DNA of 6,665 bases from JAWOGN01 sp046496815. GTDB lineage: Bacteria; Desulfobacterota; DSM-4660; Desulfatiglandales; Desulfatiglandaceae. Both the position numbers and the translations under genes were made by a program. The stretch's first letter is position 1. Each line of letters opens with the position of its first letter. Shown here piece by piece: positions 1-6,432 of this stretch. The notes beneath the pieces are model-generated. The model did not search any database and had not been told where the DNA came from. It saw only the letters and a program-made list of their open reading frames with translations. Location: positions 1-6,665 of the forward strand of contig JAWOGN010000191.1 of the NCBI GenBank assembly GCA_046496815.1, read 5' to 3'.

Positions 1-663
1 CTGGTCAGAGAAGGATTCCTCAAAGAAACCGATGTTCAAACCGCCCTCTCCGTACAAAAAAGGGAAGCGGAGCTGACCGGCCTTCCCCTGGGCCGGATTC
101 TGGTGAAAATAGAGGCGTTGTCTGAGTCCGGGCTGAAAACCCTTTTGGATCACCCGGAACTGAAAGGGAGTCTGGGTACGCTGGCGGTTGAAAAGGGTCT
201 GATTACGAAAGACCGGCTCGATGCGTGCTTACGAAAAAAAGGCCCTGAGCAGCTCACCGGCGAGGCGCTTTTGCACGAGGGGCTCCTGACGTCTCAGGAT
301 CTGCAGGACCTCTTGAAGAAGCAGTTAAATGCGCCGAGATTGGGAGAGCTGGCCGTCCTTCAAAACCTGATCCGTTCCGAGGATCTTGAAAAGGCCCTCA
401 AAATTCAAAAGTCTCCTCGGATTCTCGGAGAAATCCTATGCGACCTGGGGATGATCAATCCTCTGGATCTTCACTACGTTTTGAACAAATACAAAAAGCA
501 TCTAAAGCTCGGTGAGATCCTTATCAAGCTGGGATACCTCGACAAAGAAAATCTCAACAAGTCTCTCCAGGAACAAAAACACGGTTCCGATTCACTGGAA
601 GAAATCCTGGTCAGGAAGAAGTTGATTACAGATCAACAACTCCAGGAGGCCCTGTCCAAACAA
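1..663 (+). repeat. Protein-level tandem array of eight MshEN-type 24-residue motifs
   Basis: The encoded protein repeats a 24-residue motif with L at position 2, G at 3, hydrophobics at 6-7, G at 10, hydrophobics at 11-12, L at 17, L at 21 and Q at 24. Units, numbered from the window edge: 1-19 (partial), 29-52, 57-80, 85-108, 113-136, 141-164, 169-192 and 198-221. Spacers are 4-5 residues except for 9 between the first two. This fits the published MshEN pattern of two such motifs joined by a five-residue spacer, known to bind cyclic di-GMP in MshE-type ATPases. Only the 113 unit has the leading R, and several units miss G10 or Q24, so some have probably lost ligand binding. The DNA itself is not repetitive, so the array is old. 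Confidence 0.8.
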
Positions 664-2607
664 TCAAACATACCTTTCAAATCGCTCGAAGGGTTCGTGT
701 ACAGCGATAGGGAAAGAAAAACGCTCGCCGGGATTATCGGGCAAAAGTACGCTGAGAAAAACCTGATCTTACCCATCTCCCTCGTGAACAAGGAATTGAC
801 CCTTGCCCTTTTAAAGCCGGAGAACCTCGGCACCGTTCGAGAGTTGAAAGAGCTCTACAGTTATCTCACTATCTCTTGCATTCTGATAACGGCAGGGAAA
901 TTCAGCGAGCTTTTTGAAGTACTTTACAGCAAGAAGCTGGGCATCGTGAAATCGACGGAAGCGCCTGAAGAAGCGTCGGAGGATACAGACGCCAAGGGTG
1001 TCGATTTCATGCAAATCGAGCTTGATGAAGAAATGGACGGCGAAGATGAAGACGCCCCGGTGTATGACGCCCAGGACATTGAAGCCGAGGAGATGGTGAA
1101 TTTCATTATCAAATATGGCATCAGCAATGGTGCAAGCGATATTCACCTGGAACAGGATCGAGATGGGGTCAAACTTCGGTACAGAATCGACGGCGTGCTG
1201 TCGGAAGTCAATATCGGATGGTTGAGAAAAAAACTTCAAGAGAAAGCCGGTTCAGTGATCTCTCGCGTAAAGATCATCTCCAACCTCGACATTGCGGAAA
1301 GACGACTCCCGCAAGACGGGGTGTTTCGAATCAACTATTACGACAAAGCCAGAGGTCAGAAAGCCGACCTGGATTTCAGGGTCGCCACCTGCAAGGGCAT
1401 TACCGGGGAAAACATCGTCATCCGAATTCTCGATTCCCGTAAAGCAAATGTGGGACTCGAACACTTGAATCACTCATTGCATGTTTTGGAACCGTTCAAG
1501 CGGCTCAGCAAAAGCTCGGCCGGAACCATCCTGGTGACAGGCCCCACCGGGAGCGGCAAATCATCGACACTCTACGGAGCGCTCAAATACATCTACGATC
1601 CGGCCATAAAGATCATTACGGCTGAAGATCCGATCGAGTACAGCTTTCCGGGCATCATGCAGACCCAGGTAAACACAAAAATAAATTTGACCTTTGCAAG
1701 GCTGCTTCGGTCCTTTCTGCGGCTCGATCCGGACGTGATACTGGTGGGGGAAATTCGGGATCAGGAAACCGCAAGAATTGGGTTCGATGCGGCCCAAACG
1801 GGGCACCTGGTGTTGAGCACACTGCACACCAATGATTCCGTGAGTTCGATTTCCCGTCTGCTGGACCTGGACATAGAACGCGCTCAGATCGCCTCCTGTC
1901 TCTCATGTGTCTTGGCCCAAAGGTTGGTTAGGAGAATATGTCCGGCCTGCATACAGGAGTACGTTCCCGATGAGGCGGAATGGTTTTTGCTGTTTGACGA
2001 ATACCCGTCTCACCTGAGGTTTTACAAGGGCAAAGGCTGCGAGGCCTGTGGATTCATGGGATTCAAGGGGCGCACACTGCTCTCCGAGGTGTTTGTCATA
2101 GACAAAGAAATTGCCAAAGCGCTCGGCACCGGTGCGGATATAGATGAACTCAAAACACTGGCACTCGACGGCGGCATGAAGACCATGTTGGACGACGGAC
2201 TGTTAAAGCTCAGGGAGACGACACTTTCCGAGCTTATCCGAGTGATTCCCCACGATATGTTAGACACATTTCGCATACGAAACCGCGCTCGAAATGCGCC
2301 CGCATCCGGATCCGGCACCGGGGCACAAACAGAGGCAGCTTCCATGAAGGAAAATCCCTCAGGCGTCGGCTTTGTCGTTTCGGACCCCAAGATGGAGTCA
2401 CAACTCATTGGGCGAATGCACGAACAATACGAGAGCTTGGCATCCGACTCGAAAATAGAAAACAAAAACATGGATCGCGCCATATTTGGGGAGTTTATTT
2501 CAGAGAGCTTCAACGAAATCCGCTCCGGATATGGTTGCAGTCGTGTGATTTTCAACATTGAAAAAAGTGACGGTAAGATTGACATCTCAGCGCTCCCTGA
2601 CGGATAA
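1..2607 (+). CDS. GspE/PilB-type secretion or pilus assembly ATPase with MshEN-like array (5' end outside window)
   Basis: The frame is open from base 1, so the gene is truncated at its 5' end; 868 codons are visible and are numbered here from the window edge. This family forms cytoplasmic hexamers that hydrolyse ATP to drive pseudopilus or pilus assembly at the inner membrane. Order of parts: eight 24-residue LGxxL motifs (1-221); a GspE N-terminal globular domain starting at SNIPF (222 to about 318); an acidic linker (about 320-360); then the ATPase core. The core shows ASDIHLE (378-384), RYRIDGVL, Walker A GPTGSGKS (514-521), Asp box AEDPIEY (E542, D543), Walker B DVILVGEIRD (D578, E584), His box GHLVLSTLHTND (H602, H609), and zinc cysteines C647/C650 and C680/C683. 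All catalytic motifs look intact. About 105 residues follow the usual family end. GspE and PilB cannot be told apart from sequence alone. The gene is first in a three-gene same-strand run. Confidence 0.95.
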   Translation: MVREGFLKETDVQTALSVQKREAELTGLPLGRILVKIEALSESGLKTLLDHPELKGSLGTLAVEKGLITKDRLDACLRKKGPEQLTGEALLHEGLLTSQDLQDLLKKQLNAPRLGELAVLQNLIRSEDLEKALKIQKSPRILGEILCDLGMINPLDLHYVLNKYKKHLKLGEILIKLGYLDKENLNKSLQEQKHGSDSLEEILVRKKLITDQQLQEALSKQSNIPFKSLEGFVYSDRERKTLAGIIGQKYAEKNLILPISLVNKELTLALLKPENLGTVRELKELYSYLTISCILITAGKFSELFEVLYSKKLGIVKSTEAPEEASEDTDAKGVDFMQIELDEEMDGEDEDAPVYDAQDIEAEEMVNFIIKYGISNGASDIHLEQDRDGVKLRYRIDGVLSEVNIGWLRKKLQEKAGSVISRVKIISNLDIAERRLPQDGVFRINYYDKARGQKADLDFRVATCKGITGENIVIRILDSRKANVGLEHLNHSLHVLEPFKRLSKSSAGTILVTGPTGSGKSSTLYGALKYIYDPAIKIITAEDPIEYSFPGIMQTQVNTKINLTFARLLRSFLRLDPDVILVGEIRDQETARIGFDAAQTGHLVLSTLHTNDSVSSISRLLDLDIERAQIASCLSCVLAQRLVRRICPACIQEYVPDEAEWFLLFDEYPSHLRFYKGKGCEACGFMGFKGRTLLSEVFVIDKEIAKALGTGADIDELKTLALDGGMKTMLDDGLLKLRETTLSELIRVIPHDMLDTFRIRNRARNAPASGSGTGAQTEAASMKENPSGVGFVVSDPKMESQLIGRMHEQYESLASDSKIENKNMDRAIFGEFISESFNEIRSGYGCSRVIFNIEKSDGKIDISALPDG

Positions 2608-2637
2608 ACCGGATGATCAAAACTGCGGACAGGCAGT

Positions 2638-2643
2638 GAAGGA
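2638..2643 (+). promoter_or_regulatory. Ribosome binding site for the GTG start at 2650
   Basis: GAAGGA lies six bases before GTG 2650. It supports the longer form of the FlhG-like protein and competes with the similar site at 2685-2690. Confidence 0.5.
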
Positions 2644-2649
2644 AACGAC

Positions 2650-3966
2650 GTGAATGCCCACCAGCAAGAGATTGGAGCAGAGGCAAAGGAAAGACGTATG
2701 AGCAGAACGATTGCCATAACAAGCGGCAAAGGCGGCGTCGGTAAGACCAATATCAGCCTCAATCTCGCCCTCTGCCTGGCCCGGCAAGGCCACCGGACAT
2801 GTCTTTTTGACGCGGACTTTGGACTGGCCAATATCAACATTCTCTTGGGACTCCAGCCCGAGTATGACCTCAAGGACGTCATCTTCAATGACAAAACCCT
2901 GCCGGATATCATCATCAAAACAGAAGAAAATGTCGACATCCTGCCCGGAAGCTCGGGACTTGAAGAACTGGCCGACCTTGACACAGCGCAAATGGAGGCC
3001 CTCATTCAGTCCCTTTCCGAAATGGCGGGATACGATTTCCTGATATTTGACACGTCCGCAGGGATCTCAAGGAATGTTATCACGTTGTGCCTGGCCTCTC
3101 CAGAAATCGTCCTTGTGATCACCCCGGAACCCACCTCCCTGACGGATGGGTTTGCCCTCTTGAAAGTCCTGACGTTAAACGGCTTTAAAGGGGAAGCAAA
3201 GATCATCGTGAACCAGTGTAAAACTGCAGAGACCGCCGACCTGATTTACAAAAAATTCAGCTCGGCGGCGATGAAGTATCTCAATCTGGATGTCGGGGCG
3301 CTGGGTATGATCTATCCGGACGCACGCGTCGTGGAGGCTGTGAAGCAACAAAGGCCTTTTCTGCTTCTCTATCCCGATACCAACGCTGCCAAATGTATCC
3401 AAAAAATTGCGGAGCAACTCTTGTCGGACGCCTCAAATCAGATGCCCGGGTCCGATATGACGAGCTTCTGGAAGCGACTCCTCGAGCTGATCGGCGGCCC
3501 TTTGACACTGCCCGTAAAGAAAAAAGGAAATAGGGAAACGGGACTGAGTCCAAAAGCAAGAGAAGACGGAAGCAAAGCTCAACAGGCCGCCGGAACATCT
3601 CAAGCGGAAATCGCTTCCGGCATGGCGCCTCATGGAAGCGCAGTGGCTCACACCGCCTCAAATCAAATCGCTTCCCAAATTTCCGCCGTCGCTTCAGATG
3701 GACAAGCCGAAGCGACCCATTCCAAGCGCTCCGGCCCTTTTGAAGAAGGGGCCTTCATGCCGCTTATGGAAAGACTGATCGGAAGCATCGCATCCGTTTC
3801 AAAAGAGATTCAACAGCTTCGCGAGGCCATTGAAGGAAACGGAAACTGCGGCCCCCAGCAAAACGCCTCCGGATCTCCCCAACCCAACCACGTGCACATA
3901 AAGCCGATCCGTCTTGATTTTGAAGCTTATGTCGAAAGCCGAAACACCACCAGAAAGGAATCCTAA
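2650..3966 (+). CDS. FlhG/MinD-family (ParA-like) ATPase with C-terminal extension
   Basis: This is a deviant-Walker ATPase of the MinD/FlhG/YlxH group, 438 residues from GTG 2650. Members switch between an ATP-bound dimer on the membrane and a soluble monomer, and position flagella, pili, division or secretion machines. Visible motifs: P-loop GKGGVGKTN (26-34), switch I DADFGLANINILLG (D54, D56), Walker B DFLIFDTSAGIS (D134), and TPEPTSLTDGFALLK (158-172), which is closer to FlhG/YlxH than to division MinD. The core ends near residue 265. Then come FWKRLLELIGG (273-283), resembling the MinD membrane-targeting helix, an Ala/Ser/Gln-rich linker (about 300-365), a possible short coiled coil (371-395) and a polar tail. 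FlhG and MinD are usually below 310 residues, so the tail is extra. An ATG at 2698 also has a good ribosome site and gives a more typical MinD start; the choice is unsettled. No flagellar gene is in view, so flagellar number control is not shown. Confidence 0.92.
   Translation: MNAHQQEIGAEAKERRMSRTIAITSGKGGVGKTNISLNLALCLARQGHRTCLFDADFGLANINILLGLQPEYDLKDVIFNDKTLPDIIIKTEENVDILPGSSGLEELADLDTAQMEALIQSLSEMAGYDFLIFDTSAGISRNVITLCLASPEIVLVITPEPTSLTDGFALLKVLTLNGFKGEAKIIVNQCKTAETADLIYKKFSSAAMKYLNLDVGALGMIYPDARVVEAVKQQRPFLLLYPDTNAAKCIQKIAEQLLSDASNQMPGSDMTSFWKRLLELIGGPLTLPVKKKGNRETGLSPKAREDGSKAQQAAGTSQAEIASGMAPHGSAVAHTASNQIASQISAVASDGQAEATHSKRSGPFEEGAFMPLMERLIGSIASVSKEIQQLREAIEGNGNCGPQQNASGSPQPNHVHIKPIRLDFEAYVESRNTTRKES
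2685..2690 (+). promoter_or_regulatory. Ribosome binding site for the alternative ATG start at 2698
   Basis: AAAGGA lies seven bases before ATG 2698, which would begin the protein MSRTIAITSGKGGVGKT, a typical MinD-like start. It lies inside the longer reading frame. Confidence 0.5.
3954..3959 (+). promoter_or_regulatory. Ribosome binding site of the HDOD gene, inside the upstream gene
   Basis: AAAGGA sits ten bases before ATG 3970 and within the last codons of the FlhG-like gene, whose stop ends three bases before the ATG. The overlap suggests translational coupling of the two genes. Confidence 0.55.
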
Positions 3967-3969
3967 ATT

Positions 3970-4857
3970 ATGGTTGCCAATCGCATCGACACGCTGATTC
4001 AAAAGGTTGACCAGATCCCGACCCTTCCCATTGTGTCGAATCAGATTATGGGGCTGTTGAGTGACGAAAATGTTTCGATTAAAAAAGTGGCCGGACTCAT
4101 CGAGAAAGACCAGGCGCTGGCGGTCAAAATCCTCAAGATTGCAAACTCGGCGTTTTACGGCACCCTCAGCAAGGTGAGCACCATTGATCATGCCCTGGTC
4201 ATATTGGGCCTCAAAGAGGTCAAAGGGATATTGCTTGCCTTTTCCATCCGCAATTTCTTTCCTGACGATACGGGCGAGGGCTTCGACCGCACCCGTTTCT
4301 GGAAACACTCCATCATCTGCAGCCAGGTAGCCAAATATCTGGCACGGCATTTTAGAGTCCAGAGGGATGACACGCTCTTTCTCTCGGGCCTGATCCATGA
4401 CATGGGAAAGGTTGTTTTCGATCAATATTTTCATGACGAGTTCCTGCAGATAATCGACTACGTGGAGTCAAACAATGAGAGCTTCAGCAAGGCGGAAAAG
4501 GAGATCCTCGGGATTACCCACTATCAAGTAGCCGCGGAACTCCTGAAACGATGGAAATTTCCTGAAAAGGTGCTGATGAATGTCTTCTATCATCATGCAC
4601 CGTGGCAGGACAAAAATTACCTGGCGGGATCGATTGTCATCTATCTTGCCAACATGTTCACAAAATTTGCCGGCTACCCGTGCCTCGCTTCGGAAAAAAA
4701 AGTGAAGATCGACCAGTTCGCCAATTCGAAAGCCATGGACTTCATTGTTCAGAGTGGATTCGATCTGGACCCGGAGACAATCGAGAAGATGATTCATCAA
4801 ATCAAGGACTATATCGCCGTCGAAGGCCAGGGCATATTCAGTTTTCTGGAGAGGTAA
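3970..4857 (+). CDS. HDOD domain signalling protein
   Basis: A 295-residue protein consisting mainly of one HDOD domain, an HD-superfamily output domain found in bacterial signalling proteins, often alone or joined to receiver or EAL domains. Visible signatures: IPTLPIVSNQIMGLL (16-30), EKDQALAVKILKIANSAFYG (near 45-64), the LGLKEVKG turn, FWKHS (H113), SGLIHDMGK (H143, D144), GITHYQVAAELLKRW (H184) and YHHAPW (H208, H209). Many HDOD proteins have lost the HD pair, but this one keeps it along with other histidines in positions where HD hydrolases bind metal, so activity cannot be ruled out. There is no receiver, EAL or GGDEF domain, no signal peptide and no membrane segment. The roughly 70 residues after the core are helical-looking and unassigned. 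It starts three bases after the FlhG-like stop, so the two are almost surely co-transcribed. A role in pilus, motility or secretion control is inferred from context. Confidence 0.93.
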   Translation: MVANRIDTLIQKVDQIPTLPIVSNQIMGLLSDENVSIKKVAGLIEKDQALAVKILKIANSAFYGTLSKVSTIDHALVILGLKEVKGILLAFSIRNFFPDDTGEGFDRTRFWKHSIICSQVAKYLARHFRVQRDDTLFLSGLIHDMGKVVFDQYFHDEFLQIIDYVESNNESFSKAEKEILGITHYQVAAELLKRWKFPEKVLMNVFYHHAPWQDKNYLAGSIVIYLANMFTKFAGYPCLASEKKVKIDQFANSKAMDFIVQSGFDLDPETIEKMIHQIKDYIAVEGQGIFSFLER

Positions 4858-4936
4858 GATAAACAGAAACGGCTTTAGAAGGACACACCGTGCGGAAGCG
4901 TTAGAGGATCGAGTGAGCGGGAATTTTCGTCTTTGA
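4858..4936. other. Gap between convergent genes with a weak imperfect dyad
   Basis: The only structure seen is AACGGCTT (4868-4875) facing AAGCGTT (4896-4902), a seven-pair stem with one bulged base and a 20-base loop. Read on the minus strand it is followed by TCTGTTT, so it might be a poor terminator for the peptidase gene. Read on the plus strand it has no T-run. No strong terminator is present for either gene. Confidence 0.3.
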
Positions 4937-5995
4937 TCAAACCTTCTCTGTCACACCGGAACGATTTTTCTGAAAAAATGCTAGCTTTTGTGAATTCAAC
5001 TGCCCCAATGTGATCAGAAGCGGCTCATTTCGACGTTGAGCCAATCGAAACCAATTTTTCACCTCCGCACTGAGAGACTCCTCTCCCACCCCTTTGGGAA
5101 TGCCGCGCAATCCAACTTCATTGTCCATGTTGCCGGAGTTTATGTAGGTCCACAGGTCGTCTCTACGCGATACGATACCGGTATGGCCCCTGGTGGGCGT
5201 TGAAAACGAGAGGATGAAGCCCCTGTCGAGCAGCGGTTCCACTTCCTCGAACGTTTTCACCGCCTCGGCTTCCGAATCTCGAATTCCGGAAATTGATTTG
5301 CTGTAAACCGCACGGCCCGAGGCCTGAACGATTCCTTCTCCATTCAAATAGGCGTTTTCGGGTCGCCCCCGCTGCATTGCCATCTTGATAAGCTTCTCCT
5401 GAAGCCCGCCACTGCCTTGATATTGAATTCCCAGTTTTTTCAGTCCACGGACCACAAGTCCATAGCAATTGATTTCTTTATAGGGTTTCCCCAAATAAGG
5501 GGCCACCGCTTTGACCAGATTTGAGGGAAGGGGTTCCGCTGTCCGTCCATCTTTCGATGCCACCGGGTCGCTTCCTTTTCCGGGCGCCGGCCTTTTGAGT
5601 TCCTCACTTTCTGTTCCCCAACTAATCTCCAGCGTTTCGGGATTCAAGTACACCGCGGTGTCGGCTTGAATTCGAGTGAACTGTTTTCCTCGATTTATTT
5701 CGGAGTGAATGATGGGCCAGCAGTTTTTTCCATAGACCGGGTGCGCAATCAACAGGTTGGAAACGGTTGGTTGGCTCCGGGAGATGGTGCCCAATATTAC
5801 GGGGGACGGCGCCACGTTGCGTTCCACGTGGATTTGAGAGTCTCCGGACACGCTGCTTGTTGCGCGTCCTGAGCCGGAAATGCGTTTGGACACCTGGGTG
5901 TCCAGGACCTGAGGAAATGCATTCTTTGGTACGGTCTGCCGCTTCACACCTTCCTTATTGACGACTGTGCTTCCCTGGACAAGGCCGGTTTCCAT
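4937..5995 (-). CDS. NlpC/P60-type cysteine peptidase with LysM-like segment, no signal peptide
   Basis: A 352-residue protein from ATG 5995. The C-terminal half fits the NlpC/P60 fold, whose members cut gamma-D-glutamyl-diamino acid bonds in cell-wall peptides: YLGKPYKEINCYGLVVRGL matches the usual site with nucleophile C177, GHTGIV supplies H271, and N286 in YINSGNMDN can be the third polar residue. The segment around 76-126 (PTVSNLLIAHPVYG, WPIIHSEIN, FTRI, VYLNPETLEISW) has the spacing of a LysM-type wall-binding repeat but is divergent. The first 75 residues are Ser/Gln/Val-rich and look disordered. No Sec, lipoprotein or membrane signal is visible, so it must leave the cell another way or act inside. 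The ATG is preferred because GGGAG lies nine bases before it; a GTG at 6052 would add 19 residues but lies beside a GC-rich hairpin. A sigma-54 promoter lies upstream. The family call is good; substrate and location are unknown. Confidence 0.8.
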   Translation of the reverse strand: METGLVQGSTVVNKEGVKRQTVPKNAFPQVLDTQVSKRISGSGRATSSVSGDSQIHVERNVAPSPVILGTISRSQPTVSNLLIAHPVYGKNCWPIIHSEINRGKQFTRIQADTAVYLNPETLEISWGTESEELKRPAPGKGSDPVASKDGRTAEPLPSNLVKAVAPYLGKPYKEINCYGLVVRGLKKLGIQYQGSGGLQEKLIKMAMQRGRPENAYLNGEGIVQASGRAVYSKSISGIRDSEAEAVKTFEEVEPLLDRGFILSFSTPTRGHTGIVSRRDDLWTYINSGNMDNEVGLRGIPKGVGEESLSAEVKNWFRLAQRRNEPLLITLGQLNSQKLAFFQKNRSGVTEKV

Positions 5996-6004
5996 GGTTT
6001 CAAT

Positions 6005-6009
6005 CTCCC
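6005..6009 (-). promoter_or_regulatory. Ribosome binding site deciding ATG 5995
   Basis: On the minus strand GGGAG is followed by nine bases and ATG. The alternative GTG at 6052 has only a G-run in front, part of which can pair in the leader hairpin (6060-6063 with 6071-6074). Confidence 0.5.
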
Positions 6010-6059
6010 ATTGGGTGTGGCTTGTGAACGCTTTTCCGGTTGACCACCTCACCCCCCGA

Positions 6060-6074
6060 CCCCTATCCCAGGGG
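6060..6074 (-). repeat. Short GC-rich hairpin in the peptidase leader
   Basis: CCCC at 6060-6063 faces GGGG at 6071-6074 around a seven-base loop, next to a run of six C (6052-6057). In the minus-strand transcript it would fold in the untranslated leader just before the alternative GTG and could hide that start. Confidence 0.3.
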
Positions 6075-6159
6075 AGCTGAAAGCATGGGATCGCCCTATG
6101 GCTTTTCGAGGAGGCTTTCCGGAATTTGTGCTGTGCTTCTCACTTCAATCAAACACCCT

Positions 6160-6179
6160 CATGAAACGCAACTTTCATG
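6160..6179. repeat. Inverted repeat overlapping the minus-strand sigma-54 promoter
   Basis: CATGAAA (6160-6166) and TTTCATG (6173-6179) are perfect inverted copies around six bases. The right arm covers the -24 spacer region and the loop contains the -12 GC. It could be an operator over the promoter, or simply a by-product of the promoter sequence. Confidence 0.45.
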
Positions 6180-6182
6180 CCA
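6168..6182 (-). promoter_or_regulatory. Sigma-54 (-24/-12) promoter for the peptidase gene
   Basis: The minus strand reads TGGCATGAAAGTTGC, matching the sigma-54 consensus TGGCACG-N4-TTGC with one change (T for C) and the required ten bases between GG (-24, 6181-6180) and GC (-12, 6169-6168). Predicted transcription start is near 6156, leaving a leader of about 160 bases before ATG 5995. Such promoters need an AAA+ enhancer-binding activator, which is not encoded in this window. Confidence 0.65.
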
Positions 6183-6274
6183 CCTTTTCACGTTTGATTT
6201 TTTCCAGAGCAATCCGTCTACCGGGTATTTTTGCCCTTTACAGACGGGAATAAAACGGGAGTTGACGGCACCCC

Positions 6275-6299
6275 AATCCTTCAAAGGAAGGATTCCTTT
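6275..6299. promoter_or_regulatory. Overlapping perfect dyads, candidate activator site for the minus-strand promoter
   Basis: AATCCTTC (6275-6282) pairs with GAAGGATT (6287-6294) around four bases. The same right arm also forms a second dyad, AAAGGAA (6283-6289) with TTCCTTT (6293-6299) around three bases. The first dyad lies about 119-138 bases upstream of the predicted start of the minus-strand promoter, a normal place for a sigma-54 enhancer. No T-run follows on either strand, so a terminator is unlikely. Confidence 0.45.
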
Positions 6300-6432
6300 C
6301 GGCTGTGCCAAATTCTTGGCTATGGCAGTGTCAATAAAGCACTCCACCAACCGTTTCGAAGGCGGCATAAATCGAAAACAACATCGACCGTCGTCCCCCC
6401 CCCAATGATTCGGCAAAAACCGTGTAAAATTC

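Noticed and set aside
103..105. GTG as the start of the secretion ATPase gene
   Set aside because: The frame is open to base 1 and the upstream codons encode further copies of the same LGxxL motif, so the real start is outside the window.
2022..3005. 327-codon minus-strand open frame
   Set aside because: It lies antisense across two well-supported genes and gives a Ser/Arg-rich product without a domain; it is a shadow of the coding strand.
3799..4434. 211-codon minus-strand open frame
   Set aside because: Antisense to the FlhG-like tail and the HDOD gene, with no recognisable domain and no independent promoter or ribosome site.
4868..4902. Rho-independent terminator for the operon
   Set aside because: The stem is short with a bulge and a 20-base loop, and no T-run follows on the plus strand.
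6159..6416. 85-codon minus-strand frame and overlapping plus-strand frames up to 6633
   Set aside because: No domain, low-complexity or composition-driven products, mutual overlap, and they cover the sigma-54 promoters and dyads.
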